Origin: Rivularia sp. PCC 7116
GTDB taxonomy: Bacteria > Cyanobacteriota > Cyanobacteriia > Cyanobacteriales > Nostocaceae
Direction: 5' to 3'
Assembly (NCBI RefSeq): GCF_000316665.1
Contig: NC_019678.1
Location: 3,906,001-3,970,000 of the forward strand
Length of the DNA stretch: 64,000 nucleotides
A program made the translations under genes and the position numbers. The notes below the pieces were generated by a model. It made no database searches and was not told the DNA's origin. It saw only the letters and a program-made list of their open reading frames with translations. Each line of letters starts with the position of its first letter. Position 1 is the first letter of the stretch. Shown in pieces: positions 54,696 to 64,000 of the stretch.

Positions 54696-56594
54696 CTAAC
54701 TACTAACCACTAATTTATTTTCGGGTATTTTCGTGTATTCAGAAACAATTTTACGGAATTGTTCGCCTTCTATGGTTTCCTGTTCAATTAATAGATCCAC
54801 AAGACGATCCAATAATGGACGGTTGTCTCGCATAATTTGACGCGCTTCTTGATAGCATGAAAGTGCAATCTCTCGCACCTTTTTATCAATTTGGGTAGCC
54901 ATGTCTTCGGAATACTCGTTGCGATTCCCCCAATCACCACCCAAAAATACGTCCCGATTCTGACTTTCTAAGGCTACTAGTCCTAAATTGGACATCCCAA
55001 ACATTGTTACCATCTTCCTGGCTAGATTGGTTACCTGTTTCAAATCGTTACTAGCACCACCAGTAATTTCTTTATCACCAAAGACTTCGGCTTCAGATGC
55101 TCTACCTCCCAAAGTCATGGTAATATTATCCTTGAGCCAAGCTTTACTATACAAACCACTATCAATTATCTCTTCATTCGGTGTTTGCTGGGAAAAACCA
55201 CCAACTCCACCAGAACGAGGAATGATTGTTACTTTATTTAATGGATCTGCATGTTCCAAAACTGTAGCTAGTAAAGCATGTCCAACTTCGTGATAGGCAA
55301 TCAAACGCTTCTTCTTACTATCTAAAAGCGGATTTAAAGTTAAGCCGATAGTTAACCTATCAATGGCATCGTCAATTTCTATCTGGGTAATTGTTTCCTT
55401 ACGTCTTCTTGCCGTTAAAATAGCCGCTTCATTAAGAAGATTTGCTAAATCTGCTCCTGTAAAACCCGGAGTCCGACGAGCTACAACTTCCAAAGAAACT
55501 GAAGGATCTACCTTCTTATTGCGAGCGTGAACCTGTAAAATTGACAAACGTCCTTTTCTATCCGGTGCATCAACAATCACCTGTCTGTCAAAACGTCCCG
55601 GACGTAAAAGCGCTGCATCCAGTACGTCAGGGCGGTTTGTGGCTGCAATAATAATTATACCGTTGTTACCTTCAAAACCATCCATCTCCGTAAGCAGCTG
55701 GTTTAAAGTTTGCTCCCGCTCGTCATTACCACCACCAATACCAGCACCGCGCTGTCTTCCTACAGCATCAATTTCATCAATAAATATCAAACAAGGAGCA
55801 TTTTCCTTGGCTTTCTTAAATAAATCCCTTACTCGTGAAGCACCAACACCCACGAACATCTCCACAAATTCCGAACCGGAAATACTAAAGAAAGGCACTC
55901 CCGCTTCCCCAGCGATCGCCTTTGCAAGTAATGTTTTACCAGTTCCAGGAGGACCTACCAATAATACACCTTTGGGAATCCTTGCGCCAACAGCAGTAAA
56001 CTTTTCTGGCTGCTTCAGGAATGTCACAACTTCACCAAGTTCTTCCTTGGCTTCCTCAATTCCCGCCACATCATCAAACTTGATTCCAGTTTTAGCTTCT
56101 ATCTGAAAACGAGCTTTAGATTTACCAAAATTCATCGCTTGGGAAGAAGCGTTGGTAGTACGACGCAAAAACAACAGCATCAAAGCCACCAAAGGCAAAA
56201 TCCACATTAAATTAAACAGTAAACTTACGGCAACCCTACTGTTTGCCGAAGAAGTTTCCGCAAAATCAACTCCACCCTCTCTGAGTTCCCGAATTAACTC
56301 GCGGTTGTCATCGAGAAGTCTTACCTTTATCGGCTTATCCGCATCCCCTTCCGCCAAAAATACCCTTGCTATTTGCTCCGTTTCATCAAGCTCTACTCGC
56401 TCAACTTCACCGCGATCAATTTTCTCAATCAAATCGCCATAGGTAAATTCATCCTTCTCCTGCTTCTGCTGAGCCAAGGCTTCTGTTCCTCCAAAAGCCC
56501 CTGACAACAGCAGACTCAATGACAGTAACCCACTAAAAGCTCTACGCTTGAGGGCTGAGTGTTTATGTAACGCCTTTTTGTCAAAATTTATCAT
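54696..56594 (-). CDS. ftsH: ATP-dependent zinc metalloprotease FtsH
   Basis: Membrane-anchored AAA protease that degrades damaged photosystem II subunits and other membrane proteins as a hexamer. In 632 residues: N-terminal signal/membrane segment (20-40), second membrane helix (about 125-143), Walker A GPPGTGKT at 214-221, Walker [10 protein letters not shown] at 268-276, second region of homology RPGRFDRQV near 331-339, and zinc site HEVGH at 435-439. Length and order are normal. The subtype among cyanobacterial FtsH1-4 cannot be told safely. The gene ends beside heptamer-like repeats. Confidence 0.97.
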   Translation of the reverse strand: MINFDKKALHKHSALKRRAFSGLLSLSLLLSGAFGGTEALAQQKQEKDEFTYGDLIEKIDRGEVERVELDETEQIARVFLAEGDADKPIKVRLLDDNRELIRELREGGVDFAETSSANSRVAVSLLFNLMWILPLVALMLLFLRRTTNASSQAMNFGKSKARFQIEAKTGIKFDDVAGIEEAKEELGEVVTFLKQPEKFTAVGARIPKGVLLVGPPGTGKTLLAKAIAGEAGVPFFSISGSEFVEMFVGVGASRVRDLFKKAKENAPCLIFIDEIDAVGRQRGAGIGGGNDEREQTLNQLLTEMDGFEGNNGIIIIAATNRPDVLDAALLRPGRFDRQVIVDAPDRKGRLSILQVHARNKKVDPSVSLEVVARRTPGFTGADLANLLNEAAILTARRRKETITQIEIDDAIDRLTIGLTLNPLLDSKKKRLIAYHEVGHALLATVLEHADPLNKVTIIPRSGGVGGFSQQTPNEEIIDSGLYSKAWLKDNITMTLGGRASEAEVFGDKEITGGASNDLKQVTNLARKMVTMFGMSNLGLVALESQNRDVFLGGDWGNRNEYSEDMATQIDKKVREIALSCYQEARQIMRDNRPLLDRLVDLLIEQETIEGEQFRKIVSEYTKIPENKLVVSS

Positions 56595-56952
56595 AGATAG
56601 TTACCCTTTGTCTGTTGCCGCATACCGTGGGGCTAATTTTGTTGCCTGTAGTCTTCAACAATGCAAATAATTTTATTCTCAATAATAAGAGTGTAGCTTT
56701 TCTAAAAAAATACATTCCTCCTTTTTTTCATCTCATAACTCACTTTTCAGGACGCATACTTCTAAATTTGATAATTAACACTACTTATAGTAACCATTTT
56801 TACACATTTTCGACTTATAGATATCGTCATGTCATACCACATAATTGCCTCAAACTACTATTTGACACAATTTAAATTTAATCGCTAAAATATTCGTAGT
56901 CGTAATGACTTCAAGTTGATTATAACAAAAAGAATTAATTGAGTGTTAGGAA
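56595..56952. other. Intergenic region, nothing recognised
   Basis: About 360 bases between divergent ftsH and the flavin reductase gene. AT-rich; it must carry both promoters, but none stands out. Confidence 0.4.
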
Positions 56953-57492
56953 ATGAAGATAGTTGGAATTGCCGGTAGTTTGAGAAACGAGTCTTATACT
57001 CATAAAGCATTGGGTATAGCAGCGCAGAGAGTGGAAGCCTTGGGAGCGGAGGTAGAAATACTGGATTTGAGGAAAATGAAGCTGCCATTTTGCGATGGGG
57101 GAGATGAATATTCGGAATATCCAGACGTAAAAAAATTGCAGGAGACGGTTAAGCAAGCCGACGGATTGATATTAGCCACACCAGAGTATCACGGTGGGAT
57201 GAGTGGAGTATTGAAAAACGTTTTGGACTTGATGAGTTTTGAAGAATTGTCAGATAAAGTTGTAGGAAATATCAGTATTTTAGGCGGACAATCGAACAGT
57301 AATTCCCTCAATCAGATGCGTGTTGTCATGCGTTGGGTACATGCTTGGGTAATTCCCGAACAAATAGCCATCGGACAAGCTTGGAAAGCCTTCGATAAAG
57401 AAGGTAAACTTTTAGACGGAAAATTGTCAGAGCGTGTAGATAAATTTGCCCAGAGTTTGCTTGAAAATACTCGGAAGCTGCGTGGAGTTTAG
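56953..57492 (+). CDS. NADPH-dependent FMN reductase family protein
   Basis: 179-residue flavodoxin-like reductase (PF03358), which uses NAD(P)H to reduce FMN, quinones, azo compounds or chromate. The FMN phosphate loop is GIAGSLRNESYTHKAL near residues 5-20 and the flavin-ring motif is ATPEYHGGMSGVLKNVLD near 75-92, followed by GGQSNSNSLNQMR. The ATG lies directly after TTAGGAA. A single gene. The physiological acceptor is unknown. Confidence 0.92.
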   Translation: MKIVGIAGSLRNESYTHKALGIAAQRVEALGAEVEILDLRKMKLPFCDGGDEYSEYPDVKKLQETVKQADGLILATPEYHGGMSGVLKNVLDLMSFEELSDKVVGNISILGGQSNSNSLNQMRVVMRWVHAWVIPEQIAIGQAWKAFDKEGKLLDGKLSERVDKFAQSLLENTRKLRGV

Positions 57493-57600
57493 TTAGAGGG
57501 GGGAGAGGGGGGAGAAATAAAATTATTAACTCCTAACTCCTAACTTTCCCCTTTACCAATTCCTTAAAATAAAAGAACCATGCACTGCTAATTTAAGAAT

Positions 57601-58176
57601 ATGAATATAGCTTTTGAATTAGACCTTGATAACATTAACTTAACTGACGAGCAGTTTTTTCAACTTTGTGAGAATAACTCAGATGTCAGATTTGAGCGCA
57701 CGGCTTCAGGGGAATTAATTATTATGCCACCAACGGGAAGTATTACTGGTAATAGGAATTCCGATTTAAATTATCAGTTAACAGCTTGGAATAGGAAAAA
57801 TAAATTGGGGAAAACCTTCGATTCTTCAAGTGGTTTCAAACTTCCGAATGGTGCAGAGCGATCTCCGGATGCGTCTTGGGTGAAAATAGAAAGATGGGAT
57901 GCTTTGACAGAAGAGGAGCAAGAAAGATTTGCTCCCCTATGTCCCGATTTTGTGGTTGAATTAATGTCTTCTAACCATAGCTTGGAGAAAACCACAGCCA
58001 AGATGAAGGAATATATGGAAAATGGTGCATCTTTGGGGTGGTTAATTAATCGCAAGCTTCTTCAGATAGAAATTTATCGTCTTAACAAAAAAGTTGAAAT
58101 TTTAGAATCACCACAAACTGTTTCTGGAGAAGATGTATTACCAGGGTTTGTTTTGGATTTAGCAGAAATTTGGTGA
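57601..58176 (+). CDS. Uma2-family (DUF820) predicted endonuclease
   Basis: 191 residues. This family, very abundant in cyanobacteria, has a PD-(D/E)XK nuclease fold of unclear biological role. Visible family marks: SGELIIMPPTGSITGNRNSD, ERSPDASWVKIERWD and CPDFVVELMSSNHSLEKTTA then KMKEYMENGASLGWLINRK. The catalytic Asp and Glu are kept, so it could be active. The short intergenic stretch after it (58177-58242) contains GGGGCAT heptamers. Confidence 0.92.
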   Translation: MNIAFELDLDNINLTDEQFFQLCENNSDVRFERTASGELIIMPPTGSITGNRNSDLNYQLTAWNRKNKLGKTFDSSSGFKLPNGAERSPDASWVKIERWDALTEEEQERFAPLCPDFVVELMSSNHSLEKTTAKMKEYMENGASLGWLINRKLLQIEIYRLNKKVEILESPQTVSGEDVLPGFVLDLAEIW

Positions 58177-58242
58177 ATGGGGAATGGGGCATTGGGCATG
58201 GGGCATTGGGAATAATTAGCAGTGACATTATCTTCTTCCCCT

Positions 58243-58274
58243 CACTCCCTCACTCCCTCACTCCCTCACTCCCT
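58243..58274 (+). repeat. Tandem octamer CACTCCCT, four units
   Basis: Four perfect CACTCCCT copies end five bases before the stop codon of the aminopeptidase gene. This is an 8-base rather than 7-base period, unlike the other arrays in the window. Confidence 0.85.
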
Positions 58275-58278
58275 CACT

Positions 58279-59589
58279 CTATCTCTCCATATCCTCAACT
58301 TCCTTGGGAACACCTTTAGTTAAAACTTCGCATCCGTCTTCGGTGACTAAGACATCATCTTCGATACGAATACCGATTCCCATCCATTTTTGTGCTACTT
58401 GGGGTTGTTCTTCTGCGGGTTTTGCTCCTGGTACGATATAAATACCGGGTTCTACTGTTAAAACTTGTCCTGGTTGTAGAATTAAGGGATTATCGTCACC
58501 GTGTTGATAAACTCCGACATCGTGGACATCTAAACCCAACCAATGCCCGGTACGATGCATATAATAAGGTTTGTATTTTTCTTCTTCGATTAATTTATCA
58601 ACTTCACCTTTAAGGATACCATTATCAACCATTCCTTCTACAAGTACCCTTAATGCGGTATCGTGAATTGAAGAGTAAGCATTTCCTGGTTTTACTTGAG
58701 CGATCGCCTGTTTTTGGGCTGATAAAACTAATTCATATAATATCTTTTGTTCGTCGGTGAATTTACCACCTACGGGAAAGGTGCGGGTGATGTCGGAGTT
58801 GTAATAATCGTAGGAGCAACCAGCATCAATTAACAGTAAATCTCCATCCTGCATTTGACGATTATTTTCAATGTAGTGGAGAATGCAAGAATTTGCACCA
58901 GATGCGACAATAGAAGGATATGCTGGTCCTAATCCACCATGTTTCCTGAAAATGCGCTCCATCTCTGCCTGAATTTCGTATTCGTAAACTCCGGGTTTTG
59001 CCATTTCCCGAGCTACATTGTGAGCTTCTACGGCAATATCGGCAGCTTTTTGCATTAACGTTAGTTCGGAATCGCTTTTAACTAAACGCATACCATGTAA
59101 AATTGTACAGGTATCTTGAATTGCTGTGGGTCCAGTACCGCGTTTGGGATAAGTGCGTAATAATCTTTGGTAATGGGTGAGAACAGTTTCGTTGAAGGGT
59201 TTGTCTCTTCCCAAACGATAATAAATTTTATCTGCGTTAATTAAATATTGGGGTAATTTGTCGTCGAGTTCGTTGATAGGATAAGCTTCGTCAGCACCAT
59301 ACTTTTCTTTGGCTGCATCAACTCCGGTGACATAACCGCTCCAAACTTCCTTGGTAATATCTTTTGGTTGTACGAATAAGATAAACTTGTGTTCTTCGTG
59401 GTGGGGAGCTAAAACCGCTACAGCTTCGGCTTCATTTAAACCAGTTAGATAGAAAAAATCGCTATCTTGACGGTAGGCATATTCTACATCATTATGCATC
59501 ACAGCCATAGGGGCACTGCGAAAAATTGCCGTACCGTTACCAATCTTTGACATTAATGCATCCCGTCGCTGCCGATACTCTGCTTGCAT
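58279..59589 (-). CDS. pepP: Xaa-Pro aminopeptidase (aminopeptidase P)
   Basis: 436-residue metallopeptidase removing N-terminal residues in front of proline. The N-terminal domain (YRQRRDALMSKIGNGTAIFR) is followed by the pita-bread catalytic domain. Metal ligands are visible: LLLIDAGCSYDYYNSDITRT (two Asp), HRTGHWLGLDVHDVG (His), TVEPGIYI (Glu) and IGIRIEDDVLV (Glu). Length is typical of PepP. Divergent from the acyltransferase gene by 341 bases. Confidence 0.95.
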   Translation of the reverse strand: MQAEYRQRRDALMSKIGNGTAIFRSAPMAVMHNDVEYAYRQDSDFFYLTGLNEAEAVAVLAPHHEEHKFILFVQPKDITKEVWSGYVTGVDAAKEKYGADEAYPINELDDKLPQYLINADKIYYRLGRDKPFNETVLTHYQRLLRTYPKRGTGPTAIQDTCTILHGMRLVKSDSELTLMQKAADIAVEAHNVAREMAKPGVYEYEIQAEMERIFRKHGGLGPAYPSIVASGANSCILHYIENNRQMQDGDLLLIDAGCSYDYYNSDITRTFPVGGKFTDEQKILYELVLSAQKQAIAQVKPGNAYSSIHDTALRVLVEGMVDNGILKGEVDKLIEEEKYKPYYMHRTGHWLGLDVHDVGVYQHGDDNPLILQPGQVLTVEPGIYIVPGAKPAEEQPQVAQKWMGIGIRIEDDVLVTEDGCEVLTKGVPKEVEDMER

Positions 59590-59930
59590 AGTTCTTTGAT
59601 ATTGCGTTGCTTATATTTAATTAGGGTAATACTATTTTAGATTTTGGATTTTGCTATTTATCTGATTCCCATCTGGCTTTGTAACTTACTATCTCTCTTT
59701 ATCTGTTTCCTCCGCGCTCTCTGCGGTTTTTATATCGGTAATTGTCGAGCTAAGAAGAAAGTTGTGGTAGTAGGTTTGGGTATCATTGCCAATATGGCAA
59801 CCTTTTGACAAAAAAATAAATTAAAATATTTAGTATTTGATTTCAGTCAAAATCGATAAAACAGGGTTTATGACAATTTGCATGTATCAGTTATCGAGAT
59901 ATTTAATTTAATTAGAATAGAACAACATAA
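59590..59930. other. Intergenic region, divergent
   Basis: 340 AT-rich bases. TTCCTCCGCGCTCTCTGCGG near 59706-59725 belongs to the dispersed GCGCTGAGG-type repeat. TTGACA lies at about 59807, without a clear -10 partner. No gene. Confidence 0.45.
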
Positions 59931-61130
59931 ATGCAATCAAATATAAATAAAAGCAATCGCTTAGATGCACTTTTGGCTCTACGCGGTTTTGCTTGTTTGA
60001 TGGTAGTGACGATTCATTGTGCTCCCCCCAGGAAATCAATTATTTACGACGATATTGATTTGAGTTGGCTGATGTTTAGTCACGGCGCGATCGCAGTTTG
60101 GATTTTGTTCGTTTTATCTGGTTATTTGATGGGGAAGGTTTTCTATACGAAGCGCTACACTGTTGATATTGCCGGAGTAATCAAGTTTTGGCGTAATCGT
60201 GTCTTGAGAATTTTTCCGCTATATTATTTTGCCGTACTAGTTTTATCTATCTTTGTTTATCCAGAAATTTTAAAATTTACTAATTGGGGTTATTTATTTA
60301 GAATATGTACGTTTACTTATCACCCTTATATTAGTTTTGAGACTGTAAAATTTAACGATGTTTTTTGGTCTTTATCCACGGAAATACAGTTTTATTTAAT
60401 CGTTCCTTTTATTTACAGCTTGATTCATCATCGTTTGAGCAATCAAAAAAAGGTATTTATTGCTGGTTTCTTAATCATTATCGCAAGTTTAATTTTTAGA
60501 AGTTTACTTTGGATAAGTTTTAATCAAGAAATTACTCAAGATATGGGATATGCATTTAAATATTGGTATACTCCCTTAATTACCAATTTAGATTTATTTT
60601 TATGTGGTTTTTTAGTTAATGAATTGATTCAAAATCATAAATTTAAATTGAATTATAATAAATCGCTGATTATCAAAATACTTTCAGCCATACTGATAAT
60701 TTTATTGTATTTATTTACAGCACATCATTTATATCATCAAGAGTTATGGAATTTACCAAATCGTAGCGGTGGTTGGAGAACATTAACAACGATATTGATA
60801 TTACAGCCATTAACAGCAATAATTACCTCATTTTTTATATTCGCTTTTGACAAAGATGTTTATCAAGAATTTGGTAAAAATGAAAAGTTATCCTGCAATA
60901 CAATTTTAAAAAATCCCACCAGAATATTAGAAATCATAGGTAATTTATCCTACGGTATTTATATTTGGCATATGCCAATTATTACCAGAACCTATGATGT
61001 TTTTAACGCAAAAATTCCTATAGAAGCATTTTATATCCGATTAACAGCAACCATTCTTTTATCCACTGTATTAGCTACAGTTACTTACTACTTAGTTGAA
61101 TTACCTTTTGCTAAATGGAAGAGAAAATAG
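59931..61130 (+). CDS. Acyltransferase 3 family membrane protein
   Basis: 399-residue integral membrane protein with about 10 helices, matching the family that O-acetylates or O-acylates exported polysaccharides and lipids (PF01757). The N-terminal signature is NRLDALLALRGFACLMVVTI followed by the catalytic His of HCAPP. FWSLSTEIQFYLIVPFIYSL is the second hallmark, and YGIYIWHMPII near the end is typical. The acceptor is unknown; polysaccharide decoration is the common role. A lone gene, followed after 14 bases by dispersed element A. Confidence 0.92.
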   Translation: MQSNINKSNRLDALLALRGFACLMVVTIHCAPPRKSIIYDDIDLSWLMFSHGAIAVWILFVLSGYLMGKVFYTKRYTVDIAGVIKFWRNRVLRIFPLYYFAVLVLSIFVYPEILKFTNWGYLFRICTFTYHPYISFETVKFNDVFWSLSTEIQFYLIVPFIYSLIHHRLSNQKKVFIAGFLIIIASLIFRSLLWISFNQEITQDMGYAFKYWYTPLITNLDLFLCGFLVNELIQNHKFKLNYNKSLIIKILSAILIILLYLFTAHHLYHQELWNLPNRSGGWRTLTTILILQPLTAIITSFFIFAFDKDVYQEFGKNEKLSCNTILKNPTRILEIIGNLSYGIYIWHMPIITRTYDVFNAKIPIEAFYIRLTATILLSTVLATVTYYLVELPFAKWKRK

Positions 61131-61144
61131 TTAATTGGTAATAA

Positions 61145-61255
61145 CTCGTTCCCAGTCTCTGGCTGGGAACGCATAACTCAGAGGCTCTGCCTCTATTATA
61201 GGAGAAGAGGCAGAGCCTCTCGAAATGCATTACAAGTCAGAGACTTGTAACGAGA
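61145..61255 (+). repeat. Dispersed three-hairpin element A, copy 2
   Basis: Reverse complement of 8804-8909: hairpins CGTTCCCAGTCTCTGGCTGG, then AGAGGCTCTGCCTCT with AGAGGCAGAGCCTCT, then ACAAGTCAGAGACTTGT, in that order. The hairpin arms are better preserved than in copy 1. Confidence 0.88.
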
Positions 61256-61437
61256 AACGGAGGCTAGGAAATATGACTAAATACACTTGTAAAATTTTAA
61301 AAAATAATTAGAGCATTTTTACATATTAAAAGTATATTTTTTCAACATTTTATAAATTTACCAGATGTTCTAATTTAACAGAATCTTTATAAAAACAAAG
61401 ATAAAAGTTATATGAAAGCAGGAAATTTATAAATACG
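61256..61437. other. Spacer before the VCBS-like gene
   Basis: Together with element A this fills the 307 bases after the acyltransferase. The part next to the gene is AT-rich; GCAGGAAATT 15-20 bases before the ATG is the only ribosome-binding-like motif. Confidence 0.4.
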
Positions 61438-62643
61438 ATGTTGGAATCTACAAATCCCTTAAAGAGTCATAGTGCATTACAATCTGCGTCAATCCAAAAT
61501 AATAGTTTAGCTACAGAAAATGATTTAAATACTTTAAATTTAAGTGGCTCATCACAGTCATTAAATGATGAAGTTCTGACTTCTGATTTTGGTGCTCAAG
61601 ATAATCCTAATCCCAGTCCTTATATTAGCAGCCCTGCTGTTTATGCTGATTTTAATGGTGATGGTATTCACGATAAATTTTGGCGTAATACAGCAACCGG
61701 TGAAAATGCTATTTGGTTGATGGATGGTGCTAATCCTACTGGTGCTGCTGTTAATACTTTAGGCACTGAATGGAACTACACTATTGGTGATTTTAATGGT
61801 GATGCCAAAACCGATTTAATGTGGCGTAATGGTAGTACTGGTGAAAACCTTTTATGGTTGATGGATGGTACTGAAATTGCGGCTGAGGGTGCTTTGGATA
61901 CCCTAGGTACGGAGTGGGATCATAGTATTGGCGATTTTAACGGCGATGGTAAAACCGATTTAATTTGGCGTAATAACACTACTGGTGAAAATGCTGGCTG
62001 GTTGATGGATGGTGTCAGCGTTTCTAGTGCAGATTTCCTACCCCAGTTAGATTCATCCTGGAGTTATACCGTTGGTGAATTTAATCCTAACTTCAATACA
62101 GATATATTTTGGCATAACGAGCAGACTGGTGAAAATGCCATTTGGTTTATGAATGGCTTGAATGCAAACGCTAGCCAATTAGAAACATTTGGTGCTGGTT
62201 GGAAGTATGAAGAAGGTGATTTCGATGGCAACTTTACCACCGATATCCTTTGGGAAAATACAAGTACCGGTGAAACTAAGGTTTGGTTGATGAGTGGCTC
62301 AAATGTTACCGCAGCAGATTTACCAACTTTAGGTGCTGGTTATGAATCTGAAATCGGCGATTTCAACGCTGATGGTAGAATGGATATCCTCTGGAGAAAT
62401 CAATCTACAGGGGAAAATGTCGCTTGGATTATGAATGGTGCTACTGCTACTCCAGTCGATTTACCACAGTTTGCTCCTGAATGGGATGCAACTGTCGGCG
62501 ATTACGATGGTGATGGAGATACAGACGTTTTCGGGCGCAATACTCAAACTGGTGAAAACTTCTTCCTACGAGTAGATGGTACTGATGTCGTTGAGGAAGA
62601 ATTACCTACACTTCCTACTGAATGGGTTTTTACTAATAGTTAA
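61438..62643 (+). CDS. FG-GAP/VCBS-like beta-propeller repeat protein, copy 1
   Basis: 401 residues. After a Ser/Asn-rich start of about 65 residues without a classical signal peptide come seven units of about 48 residues with the pattern GDFNGDGKTDLIWRNxxTGE followed by NAxWLMDG. The DxNxDGxxD loops are Ca-binding blades, so a seven-bladed beta-propeller is predicted. Blades four to seven have degenerate Ca loops in places (FNPNFNTD, FDGNFTTD). It may be secreted by a non-Sec route or be cell-surface; this is inference. Paralogous to the gene at 63001. Confidence 0.88.
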   Translation: MLESTNPLKSHSALQSASIQNNSLATENDLNTLNLSGSSQSLNDEVLTSDFGAQDNPNPSPYISSPAVYADFNGDGIHDKFWRNTATGENAIWLMDGANPTGAAVNTLGTEWNYTIGDFNGDAKTDLMWRNGSTGENLLWLMDGTEIAAEGALDTLGTEWDHSIGDFNGDGKTDLIWRNNTTGENAGWLMDGVSVSSADFLPQLDSSWSYTVGEFNPNFNTDIFWHNEQTGENAIWFMNGLNANASQLETFGAGWKYEEGDFDGNFTTDILWENTSTGETKVWLMSGSNVTAADLPTLGAGYESEIGDFNADGRMDILWRNQSTGENVAWIMNGATATPVDLPQFAPEWDATVGDYDGDGDTDVFGRNTQTGENFFLRVDGTDVVEEELPTLPTEWVFTNS

Positions 62644-63000
62644 TTGATAATAGGTAATGGGTAATTGGTAATAGATGATTAAAACTATTATTAGTTTATA
62701 ATTTTGTTTATCTGTTTGCTATAACCGTTGAACAAGCTATTACCTAATATATCATCATTCAATGCTTAGTATTCATTGACCCGGTTTTTTGATAAGCCGG
62801 GTTTTTCATAATACGTATCTTCTTCTAATAATTTATTGATGAATCCTATTTATTGACCGATTACCAATTACCCATTCCTAACTTGATACTAAAAATGTTC
62901 ATCATAAACAACATTTAATAATAAATTTTATGTTACCTCTTAACAAAAAAAAATGAACCAATCAGTTAAAACTGATAAATATTAGTGATAAATAACCACT
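62644..63000. other. Intergenic region
   Basis: Starts with TAATAGG/TAATGGG heptamer units right after the stop (62645-62682), then the hairpin at 62779-62806. The 100 bases before the next gene are A/T-rich. Confidence 0.5.
62779..62806 (+). terminator. Hairpin terminator after the first VCBS-like gene
   Basis: ACCCGG (62779-62784) pairs with CCGGGT (62797-62802) and is followed by a T run. It is a shorter relative of the 54551 hairpin. Confidence 0.55.
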
Positions 63001-64000
63001 ATGTTTTCAACTGAAAATCTTTTAGGTGTATCTGTAAATGCTTTAAATACAGCATACACTTCCATTTCAAACAATACTTTTGACGAGAATATCTCCTTCG
63101 ATAGCGATTCAATTTTACAAGGTGCTTCCGAATCGCTACTAAATGATGATGGACTTGTAAATAGTGAGGCAAATCCCAACCCTAATGCAATATTTAGCGG
63201 CGCAGCGGTTGAAGTAGATTTCAATGGTGATGGCAAAAACGATAAGTTTTGGCGGAACGAACAAACAGGTGAAACTGCTATTTGGTTGATGGATGGTGTT
63301 AATCCAAATGCAGAAACTCTGAGGGGTGTTGATGCAGCTTGGGATTTTGCTTTTGCTGATTTCAATGCTGATAACAGAACCGATATTTTTTGGCGGAATA
63401 AAGCTTCCGGTGAAAATGTAGTTTGGCAGATGGATGGTACTAATATCAACTCCCAAGAAACAATTCAAAAAATTGATTCTAACTGGGATTTTAGTATTGC
63501 TGAATTTAACGGCGATCGCAAGAGTGATATACTTTGGCGCAATTCGGAAACGGGTGAAAATGCGGCTTGGATAATGGATGGTACAAATGTTGTTACAGCT
63601 GCTTTTTTGCCTACCACCGATTTAATTTGGGATCGCAACATTACTGATTTCAATAACGATGGTAAAACCGATATATTTTGGCGCAATAGCGTAACCGGAG
63701 AAAACGCCGCTTGGTTTATGGATGGTACTACTGCTAATGGTTTTGCCGTACAAGAATTAGACACTAGTTGGAATCCAACTTTTGGGGATTTCAATGGAGA
63801 TTCTCGGGCTGATATTCTCTGGAGCAATCAAGCTAGTGGAGAGAATGAAGTTTGGATAATGAATGGTACTTTATTTAATGATGTTCTCTTCAATGAAGAA
63901 ACTTTAGATCAACTAAGTTCTGCTTGGCAAGCTAATATTGGAGATTTCAACGCTGACGGTAAATCTGATGTCTTTTGGCACAATACCGAAACCGGTGAAA
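63001..64000 (+). CDS. FG-GAP/VCBS-like beta-propeller repeat protein, copy 2, cut by window edge
   Basis: The 333 codons visible start MFSTENLLGVSVNALNTAYT and run to the end of the window without a stop. A Ser/Asn-rich start of about 75 residues is followed by six units of the same kind as in the upstream gene (DFNGDGKNDKFWRNEQTGET, FNADNRTDIFWRNKASGENV, DFNNDGKTDIFWRNSVTGEN). The N-terminal layout (NPNP before the first blade, DKFWRN in blade one) is shared with the upstream gene, showing tandem duplication. The 3' end is not in the window. Confidence 0.88.
   Translation, partial: MFSTENLLGVSVNALNTAYTSISNNTFDENISFDSDSILQGASESLLNDDGLVNSEANPNPNAIFSGAAVEVDFNGDGKNDKFWRNEQTGETAIWLMDGVNPNAETLRGVDAAWDFAFADFNADNRTDIFWRNKASGENVVWQMDGTNINSQETIQKIDSNWDFSIAEFNGDRKSDILWRNSETGENAAWIMDGTNVVTAAFLPTTDLIWDRNITDFNNDGKTDIFWRNSVTGENAAWFMDGTTANGFAVQELDTSWNPTFGDFNGDSRADILWSNQASGENEVWIMNGTLFNDVLFNEETLDQLSSAWQANIGDFNADGKSDVFWHNTETGE

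Overview
The window looks like chromosomal DNA of a filamentous, heterocyst-type cyanobacterium (order Nostocales). Evidence: AT-rich DNA with long intergenic spacers, a kaiA-kaiB-kaiC circadian cluster whose KaiA is the short C-terminal-only form, a TolC-type protein of the HgdD kind directly after kaiC, the Mg-chelatase subunit ChlH, a Ycf20 protein, a helical carotenoid protein, and the tandem heptanucleotide arrays that litter Nostocales genomes. No rRNA, tRNA, CRISPR array, prophage or intact transposase gene was found. The window cuts galE at the left edge and an FG-GAP/VCBS-like repeat gene at the right edge.

Layout. 1-8 kb: galE, a membrane protein, an ABC exporter, a sugar transferase, a coiled-coil protein, surE, the carotenoid protein and a DUF6335-like protein. 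8-20 kb: cupin, GAF-TPR protein, sodium/solute symporter, urease accessory genes ureE-ureF-ureG, an outer-membrane protein, formamidase and a TSUP transporter. This is a nitrogen-flavoured stretch, but the urease structural genes are elsewhere. 20-25 kb: two tandem paralogous lipoproteins, Ycf20 and a GT39-type glycosyltransferase. 25-34 kb: a large hybrid histidine kinase transcribed away from kaiABC, then kaiABC and hgdD. 34-40 kb: housekeeping-like small genes, then an accessory patch with three antitoxin genes, a decayed ParE toxin, exact 60-bp direct repeats, a DGQHR-domain (DndB-like) protein and a small unknown protein. 40-51 kb: chlH, a pentapeptide-repeat protein, a truncated gene, an LpxB-related protein and a frameshifted giant repeat protein flanked by three copies of an unnamed DNA element. 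51-64 kb: an IMPase-family phosphatase, two tandem M23 peptidases, ftsH, a flavin reductase, a Uma2 nuclease, aminopeptidase P, an acyltransferase and two tandem VCBS-like repeat proteins.

The most interesting signals are: (1) heptamer arrays that do not just sit between genes but supply start codons (ureF, the TSUP gene), stop codons (formamidase, surE, a membrane protein) and an in-frame peptide inside a glycosyltransferase; (2) a histidine kinase with a receiver domain lacking its phospho-acceptor Asp, divergent from a clock cluster whose KaiA has lost its own pseudo-receiver domain; (3) an antitoxin-only patch bounded by direct repeats and next to an orphan DndB-like gene; (4) a 15-unit alpha-solenoid/pentapeptide protein broken by a frameshift and bracketed by a new-looking hairpin repeat. 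Functions are assigned from recognised motifs only; no database search was possible.
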